Shown here: one piece after another, positions 25,011-34,105 of the stretch | Layout of the letters: each line of letters opens with the position of its first letter | How positions within the stretch are numbered: the first letter of the stretch is position 1 | Assembly (NCBI GenBank): GCA_035546535.1 | Contig: DASZWQ010000050.1 | Coordinates: 124,001-188,000, forward strand | DNA: 64,000 bases | Reading direction: 5' to 3' | Origin: Pirellulales bacterium | Lineage (GTDB): Bacteria > Planctomycetota > Planctomycetia > Pirellulales > JACPPG01 | Program-made: the position numbers and the translations under genes | The notes under the pieces: model-generated | Told to the model about the DNA's origin: nothing | The model's input: the letters and a program-made list of their open reading frames with translations, nothing else | The model's database searches: none

Positions 25011-25745
25011 TCAATCCGACGGAAAGGGGATGTCATCCCCGCGGATCTCGTTCAAGGCATTTTGCGCCGCCCGCTGCTCGGCTTCTTTCTTGTTGCGCCC
25101 CCAGGCCGGATGGTAACGGTCGCGGCCGATCTGGGCCGAGATCTTGAAGCACTTGCTATGATCCGGCCCTTTTTCATCGAGCAGTTGGTACGTGGGCGTG
25201 CTGCCGAATTCGCGCTGGGCAAACTGCTGCAGCTGCGACTTGAAGTTGCAACCGTTTTCGCCCGAGGCCGCCATCTCGATTTCAGGACCCAGGTGCAACT
25301 CGATGAACGAACGGGCCGCGGCGTCGCCCCCGTCGAGGTAAATCGCCGCGATCAGCGACTCGAATACATCGGACAAGAGCGAGGATGGCACCGTGGGATG
25401 GCAGGTCATACCCTTGCCGAGAATCAAGAATTCGTCGAGACGCAGGGCCTCGCTGATCTTGGCGCAGGTCTGGCGGCTGACGACCACCGACTTGATCTTG
25501 GTAAGCTCACCCTCGAGCAGATCGGGGTAATTGTGATAGAGAATCTCGCACACAATGAACCCGAGAATGGCGTCGCCAAGGAATTCCAGCCGCTCGTTCG
25601 AGGCCAGCCGGTGCTGGGCGCCCGAGGCATGAGTCACCGCCGACAAGAGGAGCGAAGCGTTGCCAAAACGGTAATTGATGCGTTCTTGGCAGCGTTCAAG
25701 CTTGTCGAGGATTTGTGTTCGGTCCGTTTCAACGATGTCGCTCAT
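25011..25745 (-). CDS. rnc: Ribonuclease III
   Basis: 244 residues from ATG 25745 (a TTG six codons upstream is a weaker alternative). It cleaves double-stranded RNA in rRNA maturation and mRNA turnover. The endonuclease domain has the signature NERLEFLGDAILGF and the second acidic site LSDVFESLIAAIYLDGG. The dsRNA-binding domain occupies about residues 165-240, with a basic KKEAEQRAAQNAL helix. Length is typical. The PP-loop gene follows 27 bases downstream. Confidence 0.94.
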   Translation of the reverse strand: MSDIVETDRTQILDKLERCQERINYRFGNASLLLSAVTHASGAQHRLASNERLEFLGDAILGFIVCEILYHNYPDLLEGELTKIKSVVVSRQTCAKISEALRLDEFLILGKGMTCHPTVPSSLLSDVFESLIAAIYLDGGDAAARSFIELHLGPEIEMAASGENGCNFKSQLQQFAQREFGSTPTYQLLDEKGPDHSKCFKISAQIGRDRYHPAWGRNKKEAEQRAAQNALNEIRGDDIPFPSD

Positions 25746-26068
25746 GCAATCTGCACAATACAACGGGGATGAACACGGAGGAGAGGCTTGAATTCCACCA
25801 TAACCCTAACTGCCATACCGAGTTTTGTCAATCGAACTTGGCTAATCTTACCGATTCTGCTATGACGTTTTTCGATTTCCGGCTGTTATGCACGCCCCTC
25901 GTGCAAGAACCAGTCGGCCCCTGGCAACTACCCGATAGCGAACCGACGAGCGCCCGTTTTCGTAGCCCAAAGTGTACCGGCTCGTTAATCGACAGCCTTC
26001 AAAGCACCTCGCCACCGCCGGTCGACGGAAGGCCCAGCACGTTCAGCATTCGTTAAGGAGGAGAGTGT
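25746..26068. other. Intergenic region between rnc and the DegP-like gene
   Basis: 323 bases between divergently transcribed genes with no supported gene. A weak plus-strand promoter is possible: TTGGCT (25838-25843), 17 bases, TATGAC (25861-25866), which would give a leader of about 200 bases for the protease gene. Relatively AT-rich compared with the surroundings. Confidence 0.4.
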
Positions 26069-27601
26069 ATGAGTTCCATGAATCAGCACGGCAGTACCCG
26101 ACTATGGGTAGTGGCCTTGGTAGCTGCCAGCGTATTGACCGGTGCCGCAGTATGGCATGCCCCCAGCGTTGCCGAAGACAAGACCACACCGCCTGTGCCG
26201 CCGACCATCGCGCACAAGGCGGAACAAAGTTTCGCGAAGGCGCTGTCCCATGCGTTCCGCTCGGCCGCCGACGCCGCCATGCCGAGCGTCGTGACGGTGA
26301 TGTCCGAGACGCGCACGCGGCAGGTTAAAGGCAACGGCCGCACGGGCGAGAACCCCTTCAAAGGGACGCCTTACGAAGATCTCTTCAAGGATTTTCAAGG
26401 GCGTGGGATTCCCTTCAGCATGCCGGCACCTGAGCGTCGCGCGGGCGTGGGCGCCGGCGTGATCATCGACAAGTCGGGGATCATTCTCACGAACAATCAC
26501 GTGGTCGAAGGGGCCACGGAAGTCACGGTACGTTTGTCCGATGGTCGCGAGTTCGAAGGTTACGACATCAAGACCGACAAGTCCTCGGACCTGGCCGTCG
26601 TTCGTATCAAGGGCGCAGGCGACCTGCCTGCTGCCACGCTCGGTGACTCGGACAACTTGTCGATCGGCGATTGGGTCATCGCTGTCGGCAATCCGTTCAA
26701 TCAAGAAATGACCGTCAGCGCGGGCATCATCAGCGGCAAGGGACGTACGCTCCCATCGGGCCAGCGCGCTCAGTACTTGCAGACGGATGCCGCGATCAAT
26801 CCGGGTAACTCCGGCGGACCGCTCGTGGATCTCGATGGCGAAGTGGTCGGCATCAATACGGCCATTGCCTCCAGCAGCGGTGGCTTCCAGGGTGTCGGTT
26901 TCGCGATACCGATCAACCAGGCCAAGTGGGTTGCCGATCAGCTCGTACACGGCGGGGCGGTAAAACGCGCTTACGTGGGCGTGGTTGTCGGCGAGATTTC
27001 CGGTGACCTGGCCGAGCAGTTCGGCGTGCATCGTCACGACGGTGTCTTCGTCAATGAAGTGATACCCAACTCGCCGGCCGCCAAGGCAGGCCTGCAGGAA
27101 GGCGACATCATCACCGAGTTCGGTGGCAAGCACGTCGGTACGCCCGGCCAGTTGCAACAACTCGTCGAGCGCACTCCGCTGTCGAGCAAGGAAGACCTGG
27201 CGGTCCTCCGCGATGGCAAACCGCTGGCCTTGCGGATCGGCGTGGAAGCCATGCCTGACGAACCGCAGATCCGCAACGTAGGAGGATCGCACGGCGATCA
27301 CGATCCGCGTTCCTTCACCAGCGACCAACTGGGGCTGGAAGTGGCGGACTTGAAACCCGAAGAGGCCGAGCAGCTCGGCTACAAGGATGTCAAGGGCGTC
27401 GTGATCACGAACGTCGATCCTGATGGCCTCGCGGCCGAACACGGCCTGGCCGACGGCATGCTCATCAAGAAAGTCGGTAAGAAGGAGGTCACTTCGGTCG
27501 AAGACTTCAAGAAGGCCATGGCCGACGAATCGACGGAAAAAGGCGTGTTACTGCTGGTGCGGACATCGGCGGGCAATCGCTTCGTCGTCCTGAAAAAGTA
27601 A
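26069..27601 (+). CDS. DegP/Do-like periplasmic serine protease
   Basis: 510 residues with TAAGGAGGAG just upstream of the ATG. An N-terminal signal anchor (RLWVVALVAASVLTGAAVW) exports the chain. The protease domain has intact catalytic motifs: ILTNNHVVEG (His), DKSSDLAVVRIKG (Asp) and INPGNSGGPLVD (Ser). Two PDZ domains follow (about residues 295-395 and 410-508). This is the classical Do architecture for degrading or refolding misfolded envelope proteins. Unlike the HtrA-like gene at 3120 it stands alone and ends at a strong terminator. Confidence 0.93.
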   Translation: MSSMNQHGSTRLWVVALVAASVLTGAAVWHAPSVAEDKTTPPVPPTIAHKAEQSFAKALSHAFRSAADAAMPSVVTVMSETRTRQVKGNGRTGENPFKGTPYEDLFKDFQGRGIPFSMPAPERRAGVGAGVIIDKSGIILTNNHVVEGATEVTVRLSDGREFEGYDIKTDKSSDLAVVRIKGAGDLPAATLGDSDNLSIGDWVIAVGNPFNQEMTVSAGIISGKGRTLPSGQRAQYLQTDAAINPGNSGGPLVDLDGEVVGINTAIASSSGGFQGVGFAIPINQAKWVADQLVHGGAVKRAYVGVVVGEISGDLAEQFGVHRHDGVFVNEVIPNSPAAKAGLQEGDIITEFGGKHVGTPGQLQQLVERTPLSSKEDLAVLRDGKPLALRIGVEAMPDEPQIRNVGGSHGDHDPRSFTSDQLGLEVADLKPEEAEQLGYKDVKGVVITNVDPDGLAAEHGLADGMLIKKVGKKEVTSVEDFKKAMADESTEKGVLLLVRTSAGNRFVVLKK

Positions 27602-27657
27602 AGCAAGCCCGAGCCTCGGCGAAACTCGGCAACTTTGCCAGAACCGCTATAGTCAGG

Positions 27658-27688
27658 CCGGTGCCCCCGCGGGCACCGGCCTTTTTTT
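27658..27688 (+). terminator. Intrinsic terminator of the DegP-like gene
   Basis: Perfect hairpin CCGGTGCCC (27658-27666) and GGGCACCGG (27671-27679) with a four-base loop, followed by a run of seven T. Confidence 0.85.
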
Positions 27689-27836
27689 ATTGACTCGTTA
27701 ACTTGGCACCCTAAGAATGCAGTAACAAAGAGGGGCACGGTCGGCGTCGGGCCTAGGCCCATATCCATCTGGCGCGCCCGACACGTCTTAACGTCAAGCA
27801 ACCATCGCTTCCCCGGATCGCGTGGAAACTTCCGGC

Positions 27837-29171
27837 ATGTCTCAATTGCCACGCCTAGCGATCGGATCCGTTCACCCGGGCGTCGACGCTCAGCCCCTGT
27901 GCTGGGCACTCTTGGCGCTGTGGTCCGCGCGGGGGCAGCAAGTTCAGCATTTTCATGCCACGGCGTCGTTCCCTCGCCTCGAAGGGGCGCGGGCAGCAAC
28001 GGGCACAAGCTCCCGGCATCTCGATAGCTGGCTGATGACGCCCGAGGCATGCCGCGAAACGTTTGCCCATGGCGCGGCCCAGGCGACGATGGCTGTCGTC
28101 GAGGGCCGCTTTGCACAAGCGAGCGAACAGCCGTACCGAGGCGGTTGGCTGGACGAGCTCTGCGATTGGCTCGATTTGCCGCGGGTGGCCGTCGTCGACG
28201 CTGCACAGATCGGCGATTGCCGTCTGCCACCGCGCCCGCGCCAGGTCGACGCGCTGCTGATCGACAATCTGCGCGGCCCGGCGCACTTTGCTCAACTGCA
28301 GACGACCTTGGAGGCCTTGTGGAAGCTCCCGGTGCTGGGCGGTATGGACGCGCAAACCTCCGTGCGTGAATCGCTCGCAGCGCTTCCGTCGGGCACCATG
28401 CCGCCGCAGGAATTATGCCGGCAACTCGCCACCGGATTGCAGCGTTACGTCCGGCTTGATCGGTTGCGTGCGTTGGCGGCGCGGCACTCGTTTCCCACCG
28501 TGCGTCCGTTTGTCTTCCACGCCGACGATCCACGGCGTTCTTCTCGGTTGACGGTCGCGGTGGCCTTCGACGAGGCGTTTCGCTGCTACTTCGCCGACGC
28601 GCTTGAGTTGCTCGAGATCTCGGGTGCGACGGTGATCGACTTCTCACCGCTACGCGACGAATCGTTGCCGGCCGACGTCGACCTGGTGTATCTCGGCTGC
28701 GGCCATCCGGAACGCCATGCGGCGGCGCTGGCCGAAAATCACTGTATGCGGCTGGCGCTGCGCGAGCATTTGTGCGCCGGGCGGCGCATCTACGCCGAAG
28801 GGGGAGGCCTGGCGTATCTTTGCGAGCATCTGGTCACGCCCTGTGGAGAGCGGTTGCCGATGGTGGGGGTCTTTCCAGCGGTGGCGGCAGCCAACCCGCG
28901 TCCGGAACCACCAATTCCCACCACCATGACACTCGGCCAGAAATGCTGGCTCGGTCGGCCTGGAACGAAAGTGCGCGGCTACCTCAGCGGCAACTGGCGC
29001 ATCGAATCGACGGGAAGAATCGAAAGCCTGGCCACGGAATCGGCTTATCGGCACGATCTTGTGAGTCGCTACCTGGCGATCGGCAGCCGGATGCACATCA
29101 ATTTCGTTCCGCAGCCGGAAATCCTGCATAGTTTCTTGCAGCCCACGCTTCAGCACCAGACATTGTGTTGA
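27837..29171 (+). CDS. CobB/CbiA-like protein with degenerate P-loop and amidotransferase sites
   Basis: 444 residues from ATG 27837 (a GTG at 27822 is an alternative). The overall layout matches cobyrinate a,c-diamide synthase: an N-terminal dethiobiotin-synthase-like domain and a C-terminal class I-like glutamine amidotransferase domain (about 230-440). However, the expected P-loop GxxGxGKT reads GSVHPGVDAQP, and the amidotransferase nucleophile motif AECGG reads AEGGG (RRIYAEGGGLAYL), so the Cys is Gly. A late His-containing segment (GSRMHINF) remains. With both active sites altered it is unlikely to make cobyrinate diamide, yet the frame is intact. No other cobalamin gene is nearby. Function unknown. 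Confidence 0.75.
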   Translation: MSQLPRLAIGSVHPGVDAQPLCWALLALWSARGQQVQHFHATASFPRLEGARAATGTSSRHLDSWLMTPEACRETFAHGAAQATMAVVEGRFAQASEQPYRGGWLDELCDWLDLPRVAVVDAAQIGDCRLPPRPRQVDALLIDNLRGPAHFAQLQTTLEALWKLPVLGGMDAQTSVRESLAALPSGTMPPQELCRQLATGLQRYVRLDRLRALAARHSFPTVRPFVFHADDPRRSSRLTVAVAFDEAFRCYFADALELLEISGATVIDFSPLRDESLPADVDLVYLGCGHPERHAAALAENHCMRLALREHLCAGRRIYAEGGGLAYLCEHLVTPCGERLPMVGVFPAVAAANPRPEPPIPTTMTLGQKCWLGRPGTKVRGYLSGNWRIESTGRIESLATESAYRHDLVSRYLAIGSRMHINFVPQPEILHSFLQPTLQHQTLC

Positions 29172-29268
29172 GTTGCGTTTGGCCCACACAATCTTCGACG
29201 GTGCGAGCTTTTGTGGGGGCAGCTTCGATCTGGCAGCTTCGGCCTGGCCGTGGCGCGATCTCGATTTC

Positions 29269-29457
29269 TCAGCTCACCAGGATTCCGGCGATCAAACTCA
29301 CGGCGATCACGGTTTCGACCAGCCCCATGACCTGCATCGTGCGCGGATCGGTTTGCACCAGGAATTCCTTGAACTGGGTGGGAAAGACGCTCAGTGTGAA
29401 CCCCTCCATCAGGAAAAGTGTCAACGCGATGAGGGTAATCCAGCGTGCGGCGTCCAT
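29269..29457 (-). CDS. Small DUF2065-like membrane protein
   Basis: 62 residues starting MDAARWITLIALTLFLMEGF with ATG at 29457. Two hydrophobic helices flank a short polar loop containing FPTQFKEFLVQTDPRTMQ, which matches the pattern of the DUF2065 (YjeT-like) family: membrane helix, Glu-Gly, Pro, polar helix, second membrane helix ending GLVE. The family has no known function; E. coli YjeT lies near hflC. It converges on the CobB-like gene. Confidence 0.6.
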   Translation of the reverse strand: MDAARWITLIALTLFLMEGFTLSVFPTQFKEFLVQTDPRTMQVMGLVETVIAVSLIAGILVS

Positions 29458-29585
29458 CGACAGGCCCTATTGATCGAGACGAGCGCGGGCCAACAATCGG
29501 CTCTTCCGCCCGGCATTCACCCAACTATAATCTTCGCTTCACCGACGGCAACGCCGCTCTCCCCCTGTAAGCAATCGTTCATGCC

Positions 29586-30299
29586 ATGGCCCAGTTAGGC
29601 GTCAATATCGACCACGTAGCGACGGTGCGGCAGGCACGGCGCACTTATGAGCCGGATCCCGTGTGGGCGGCGGCCGCCGCCGAACTCGGGGGCGCCGATG
29701 GCATCACGATCCATCTGCGCGAGGATCGCCGGCACATTCAGGATCGGGACCTTCGCATCCTGCGCGAGACGGTCACCGTGAAGCTGAATCTCGAGCTGGC
29801 CTGCGACAACGACGTGCTCGATCTCGCCTGCCAGGTGAAGCCCAATCAGGCCACGCTGGTGCCCGAGCGGCGCGAGGAAGTGACCACCGAAGGCGGTCTG
29901 GATGTTGCCGGTGCAGAAAAGAAGGTCGCCACCGCCATCAAGCGCCTGCACGACGCCGGTATCATCGTCAGCTTGTTTCTCGACCCCGACCCGCGCGCGA
30001 TCGAGCGCGCGCATCGCCTGCAGGCTGACGCCGTCGAGTTGCATACCGGCCAGTACGCGCTGGCGAAGGAGCAAGAGCAGGCCGCGGAGCTCAAGAAGCT
30101 GTCCGACGCCGCCCGGCTGATCGTCGAACGGGGGCTGACCCTGCACGCGGGCCACGGGCTGACCTATCGGAACGTCGTGCCGGTTGCCCGGCTGCCGCAG
30201 ATGTGCGAACTGAACATCGGGCACAGCATCGTCGCCCGGGCCCTGATGGTCGGCTTCCAGGCGGCGGTACGCGAGATGAAACAACTGGTTTCGACCTGA
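29586..30299 (+). CDS. pdxJ: Pyridoxine 5'-phosphate synthase
   Basis: 237 residues. It condenses 3-amino-2-oxopropyl phosphate with 1-deoxyxylulose 5-phosphate to form pyridoxine phosphate. Family signatures: [15 protein letters not shown] at the N-terminus, [32 protein letters not shown] and the phosphate-binding end [11 protein letters not shown]. Length equals typical PdxJ. It is alone on the plus strand, 124 bases upstream of dapA, which has its own promoter. Confidence 0.95.
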   Translation: MAQLGVNIDHVATVRQARRTYEPDPVWAAAAAELGGADGITIHLREDRRHIQDRDLRILRETVTVKLNLELACDNDVLDLACQVKPNQATLVPERREEVTTEGGLDVAGAEKKVATAIKRLHDAGIIVSLFLDPDPRAIERAHRLQADAVELHTGQYALAKEQEQAAELKKLSDAARLIVERGLTLHAGHGLTYRNVVPVARLPQMCELNIGHSIVARALMVGFQAAVREMKQLVST

Positions 30300-30328
30300 T
30301 CAACGGCAAGGGCCCTGCCCTGCCCCCT

Positions 30329-30357
30329 TTGCACGCAAAATCGTCCTGCTCTATGAT
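30329..30357 (+). promoter_or_regulatory. dapA promoter
   Basis: -35 TTGCAC (30329-30334), 17-base spacer, -10 TATGAT (30352-30357). Transcription would start near 30364, about 60 bases before the chosen dapA start. Confidence 0.6.
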
Positions 30358-30423
30358 GCGCGGACGTTAGCCATTCCTCATTCTATAAGGATGCGCGGCC
30401 GCGGACCGCGACGATTTGCGAAC

Positions 30424-31311
30424 ATGACGACCAAGGGTGAAGCGTTCGCCGGGCTGTCGGTGGCCATTACCACGCCGTTCAAGGACGGCGAAATCGATTT
30501 CCCGACCCTGCGCAAGCAGATCGATTTCCAGGTCGCGGCCGGCACTCATTGCATCTGCCCCGTCGGCACCACGGGCGAGTCCCCGACCCTCTCGCACGAC
30601 GAGCACGACCGCGTCATCGCGGAAGTCGTGCAGATGGCAGCCGGCCGCATCAAGGTGATGGCTGGCACCGGCTCGAACAGCACGCGCGAGGCCCTGCGGC
30701 TGACCAGGCACGCCGCCAAGTCCGGCGCCGACGCGGCGCTGGTCGTCGCCCCCTATTACAACAAGCCGACGCAGGAAGGGTTCTATCAACACTTCAAGGC
30801 CTTGGCCGAGGCCACGGACCTGCCGATCTGCGTCTACAACATCCCAGGCCGGACGGGCAAGAACATCGAGCCCGAGACCATCGCCCGGATGGCCGAGTTG
30901 AAGAACATCACGATGGTCAAAGAGGCCACCGGTTCGATGGACCAGGCCTCTCAGGTTCTTGCACTGACGAATCTCACCGTGCTCAGCGGCGACGACAGCC
31001 TGACGTTACCTTTGTTGGCGATCGGCGGGCGCGGCGTGATTTCGGTGGTGGGCAACATTGTCCCAGGCGACATGCTGGCGCTTCTGCGCAGTTTCGAGGC
31101 CGGCAAGTTGGCCGAAGCGCAGGCCTGGCACAAGAAGCTCTTCCCCTTGTGCCGCGACATGCTGGGACTGGCCACCAACCCGATCCCCATCAAGGCAGCC
31201 ATGCGACTGCTGGGTCGCGACAACGGCGAAATGCGCCTGCCGATGACGCCGCTCGGCCCGGCTGACGAAGCCAAGTTGCGCTCGACTCTGGCCGGCTACG
31301 GCCTGCTGTAG
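30424..31311 (+). CDS. dapA: 4-Hydroxy-tetrahydrodipicolinate synthase
   Basis: 295 residues from ATG 30424, chosen because it gives the family's usual length (about 292); another ATG lies 11 codons upstream. DapA condenses pyruvate and aspartate semialdehyde in lysine and peptidoglycan precursor synthesis. Seen motifs: [15 protein letters not shown] (active-site Thr pair), [12 protein letters not shown] (Tyr), VYNIPGRTG and TMVKEATGS (Schiff-base Lys). The glycosyltransferase gene follows after 60 bases. Confidence 0.94.
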   Translation: MTTKGEAFAGLSVAITTPFKDGEIDFPTLRKQIDFQVAAGTHCICPVGTTGESPTLSHDEHDRVIAEVVQMAAGRIKVMAGTGSNSTREALRLTRHAAKSGADAALVVAPYYNKPTQEGFYQHFKALAEATDLPICVYNIPGRTGKNIEPETIARMAELKNITMVKEATGSMDQASQVLALTNLTVLSGDDSLTLPLLAIGGRGVISVVGNIVPGDMLALLRSFEAGKLAEAQAWHKKLFPLCRDMLGLATNPIPIKAAMRLLGRDNGEMRLPMTPLGPADEAKLRSTLAGYGLL

Positions 31312-31371
31312 TTTGCTCTCGCGGCATGGAACACGGCCAGCCGGTCGGAGCGAACGGAGGATTTCGCAGCA

Positions 31372-32508
31372 ATGCGCCGGGTGCTGCTTCTCTGCGAATA
31401 TCCAACGCTCAACGGTGGCGAGCAATCCCTGCTGGCACTTTTGCCGCTGCTGCGCACGACGGCCGATTTCCACTTCGCGGCGCTAGCGCCGCCGAGCGGG
31501 CCGCTGGCCGAAGCCTTTGCCGCACATGACGTCGAAGTGTTGCCGCTGGAGGTCAGCGCCGACGGCCAGCGCTCGCAAGCGGCGCTGCGTGCGCAAATCG
31601 TTCGCGCGATCCAGCAAACGAAGCCAGACGTGGTTCATGCCAATAGCCTGGCGATGGGCCGGTTGGCCGGTCCCGTGGCCGCAGCGCACGGCGTGCCGAG
31701 CATCGCGCACCTGCGCGATATTATCGGGCTGAGCGGCCAGGCCATTGTGGACCTGAATCAGAATACGCGACTACTCGCGGTCTCGGCCGCCACACGCACG
31801 CACCATATCTCGCAAGGCATCGACGCGGACAAGGCGTTCGTCGTCTACAACGGCGTTGACCTGGCCCGTTTTCATCCGCGACCGCACAGCGGCTGGCTGC
31901 ACCGCCAGTTGCAGCTACCACCAGATGCCATGCTCATCGGCACGATCGGCCAGTTGGTATTGCGCAAGGGGCATGACGTGCTGGCCGAAGCAGCGGCGTT
32001 GCTCGCGCGCCATTTTCCACGGGCCCATTACGTGATCGTGGGCGAACGGTATTCGACGAAAGATGAAGCCCGCAACCACGAAGAACATGTTCGCCAGCGG
32101 TTCGCACGCGGCGACCTGGCAGGGCGCGGCCATTTCCTTGGAGTTCGCCAGGACGTGCCGGAAATCCTGACCGAGTTGTGCCTGCTTGTGCATCCGGCCC
32201 GTCAAGAGCCGCTGGGACGCGTGCTGCTCGAAGCGGCAGCATCAGGCGTGCCTGTCGTCGCGACCGACGTGGGGGGAACGAGCGAGATATTCCCGCCGGG
32301 TACGGCGCTCTTGGTTCCGCCGAACGATCCGGTGGCGCTGGCCGAATCTATGAGCGCTATCCTGAATGATGGTGCGCTGCGGGAAAAGCTTGCCGCTTCG
32401 GCGCTCGACCGAGCGCGGCGTTGTTTCGATGCCGCGGTAGCCGCCGCGGAATTGGCGCGGCATTACCTGGCCGCCATCTCTCGGTCGGGGGCGCAGCGGA
32501 CGGGGTGA
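31372..32508 (+). CDS. Glycosyltransferase family 4
   Basis: 378 residues, GT-B fold. N-terminal domain begins MRRVLLLCEYPTLNGGEQS, where the Gly-Gly-Glu-Gln loop is typical of the acceptor side. The C-terminal donor-binding domain includes YNGVDLARFHP, GQLVLRKGHDVLAEA and the E-x7-E region VHPARQEPLGRVLLEAAAS. It transfers a nucleotide-activated sugar to an unknown acceptor, likely on the cytoplasmic face for lipid- or polysaccharide-linked glycans. No other glycan gene is adjacent. Confidence 0.85.
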   Translation: MRRVLLLCEYPTLNGGEQSLLALLPLLRTTADFHFAALAPPSGPLAEAFAAHDVEVLPLEVSADGQRSQAALRAQIVRAIQQTKPDVVHANSLAMGRLAGPVAAAHGVPSIAHLRDIIGLSGQAIVDLNQNTRLLAVSAATRTHHISQGIDADKAFVVYNGVDLARFHPRPHSGWLHRQLQLPPDAMLIGTIGQLVLRKGHDVLAEAAALLARHFPRAHYVIVGERYSTKDEARNHEEHVRQRFARGDLAGRGHFLGVRQDVPEILTELCLLVHPARQEPLGRVLLEAAASGVPVVATDVGGTSEIFPPGTALLVPPNDPVALAESMSAILNDGALREKLAASALDRARRCFDAAVAAAELARHYLAAISRSGAQRTG

Positions 32509-32576
32509 CAATCGCCTCGCGGCGCCGCTAGATTAAAGCCTGCAAATACACGCCGCACACCGCCCGAGAAGATCCG

Positions 32577-33950
32577 ATGAGTGACACGCATTCGCCCCTG
32601 ATCGACGCCTACTGCAAACGCACGCCGACGTCGGCGCGGCTTTATGGACGGGCCAAGGATATCTTTCCGAGTGGCGTGACGCACGACGGCCGGTTTCTCG
32701 AACCGCATCCGATTTACGTCGACCGCGCCGCCGGCTCGCGCAAATGGGATGTCGACGGTCATGAGTACGTCGACTACGCCGGCGGGCACGGGGCTTTGCT
32801 GCTCGGTCATAGCCACCCGACGGTCGTCGAGGCGATCGCGCGGCAATTGCCGCGGGGCACGCACCTCGGTTCTGGACACGAGTTGGAAATCCGCTGGGGC
32901 GAGTTGGTCCGCGAATTAGTACCCTCGGCGGAAATGGTGCGCTTTACCAATTCCGGCACCGAGGCCACGATGCTGGCCTTGCGATTGGCCAGGGCGTTTA
33001 CCGGGCGCCCGAAGATCCTGCGCTTCGCTGGGCATTTTCATGGCTGGCACGATCACATGGCCTTCGGCGTGGGATCACATTTCGACGGTACGCCCACGCC
33101 GGGCGTCCTGGAAGGCGTCGCCGATAACGTGGTCCTGGCGCCACCTGGCGATATCCAGGCCACGCGTGCCGTACTCGACAGTCATAAAGACATTGCCGCC
33201 GCGATCATCGAACCGACCGGCGCAAGCTGGGGGCAGGTGCCGATCTCGCCCGCGTTCATCGAGGCGCTCGTCGAGATGACGCGTGCCCGCGGCGTACTCT
33301 TGATCTTTGATGAAGTGATCAGCGGCTTCCGCTGCACGCCGGGGGGCGCGCAAGCGCATTATGGGGTGAAGCCCGACCTCACGACACTGGCCAAGATTCT
33401 CGCCGGCGGACTGCCGGGAGGCGCACTCGTGGGGCGACGCGACATCATGGAGTACCTCGATTTCACGAAATCCGTGGCGGCCGGCCGAGAAAAAATCTCG
33501 CATCATGGCACCTACAACGGCAACCCGTTGTCGGCCGCGGCGGGAATCGCCACGCTCGAGATCGTGCGCTCGACCGACGCTTGCCGTCGCGCCAACGACT
33601 ACGCGGCGCGGCTGCGCGACGCGGCCAATCAGGCGCTCCGCGACGAGAAACTGCCGTGGATCGTCTACGGATCGTTTTCCGGGTTCCACATTTTCACCGA
33701 TCCGACGGGCCTGCGCCCCTCGGCCGCGGACATCGAGGCGGGCAAGCTCGACTATCGCGTCTTCAAGACGCCGCCGGCGCGCTCGCTAGCCGTGAAACTG
33801 CGTTTGGGGATGTTGTTGCACGGCGTAGATATCTTTTCCTGGCCCGGTGGCCCCACGTCGGCCGCGCACACCGAGGACGATCTGGCGCAAACCGTTGAAG
33901 CCCTGCGGCGAACGGTGCGCATGCTGCGCGACGAAGGAGAGATTGCGTAA
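32577..33950 (+). CDS. Class III aminotransferase, HemL-like
   Basis: 457 residues. It resembles glutamate-1-semialdehyde 2,1-aminomutase: FTNSGTEATMLALRLARA, LRFAGHFHGWHDHMA, LLIFDEVISGFR, TLAKILAGGLPGGALVG (PLP Lys) and HHGTYNGNPLSAA. True HemL has about 430 residues and makes 5-aminolevulinate; this longer protein with an N-terminal extension could be a paralogue acting on another substrate. It follows the glycosyltransferase by 68 bases, and a palindromic repeat follows. Confidence 0.82.
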   Translation: MSDTHSPLIDAYCKRTPTSARLYGRAKDIFPSGVTHDGRFLEPHPIYVDRAAGSRKWDVDGHEYVDYAGGHGALLLGHSHPTVVEAIARQLPRGTHLGSGHELEIRWGELVRELVPSAEMVRFTNSGTEATMLALRLARAFTGRPKILRFAGHFHGWHDHMAFGVGSHFDGTPTPGVLEGVADNVVLAPPGDIQATRAVLDSHKDIAAAIIEPTGASWGQVPISPAFIEALVEMTRARGVLLIFDEVISGFRCTPGGAQAHYGVKPDLTTLAKILAGGLPGGALVGRRDIMEYLDFTKSVAAGREKISHHGTYNGNPLSAAAGIATLEIVRSTDACRRANDYAARLRDAANQALRDEKLPWIVYGSFSGFHIFTDPTGLRPSAADIEAGKLDYRVFKTPPARSLAVKLRLGMLLHGVDIFSWPGGPTSAAHTEDDLAQTVEALRRTVRMLRDEGEIA

Positions 33951-33993
33951 AGCGGCAAACGCAGGCGCTTTGCTATAGAAGACGTTGTAAAGG

Positions 33994-34064
33994 GTGCCAC
34001 TGGTGGCTCACCCACTAGTGCAGGATTAGGTGATTCACACTGGTGGACAAGCCACCAGTGGCAC
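33994..34064. repeat. Dispersed palindromic repeat, copy 2
   Basis: Perfect 15-base inverted arms GTGCCACTGGTGGCT (33994-34008) and AGCCACCAGTGGCAC (34050-34064) with a 41-base centre. It shares the edge sequence GTGGACRAGCCACCAGTGGC with copy 1 at 8379-8456. It sits between two plus-strand genes. Confidence 0.8.
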
Positions 34065-34105
34065 GCAGTGGATAGTCGTTCCACCCAGCACGGACATTTA
34101 AAATC

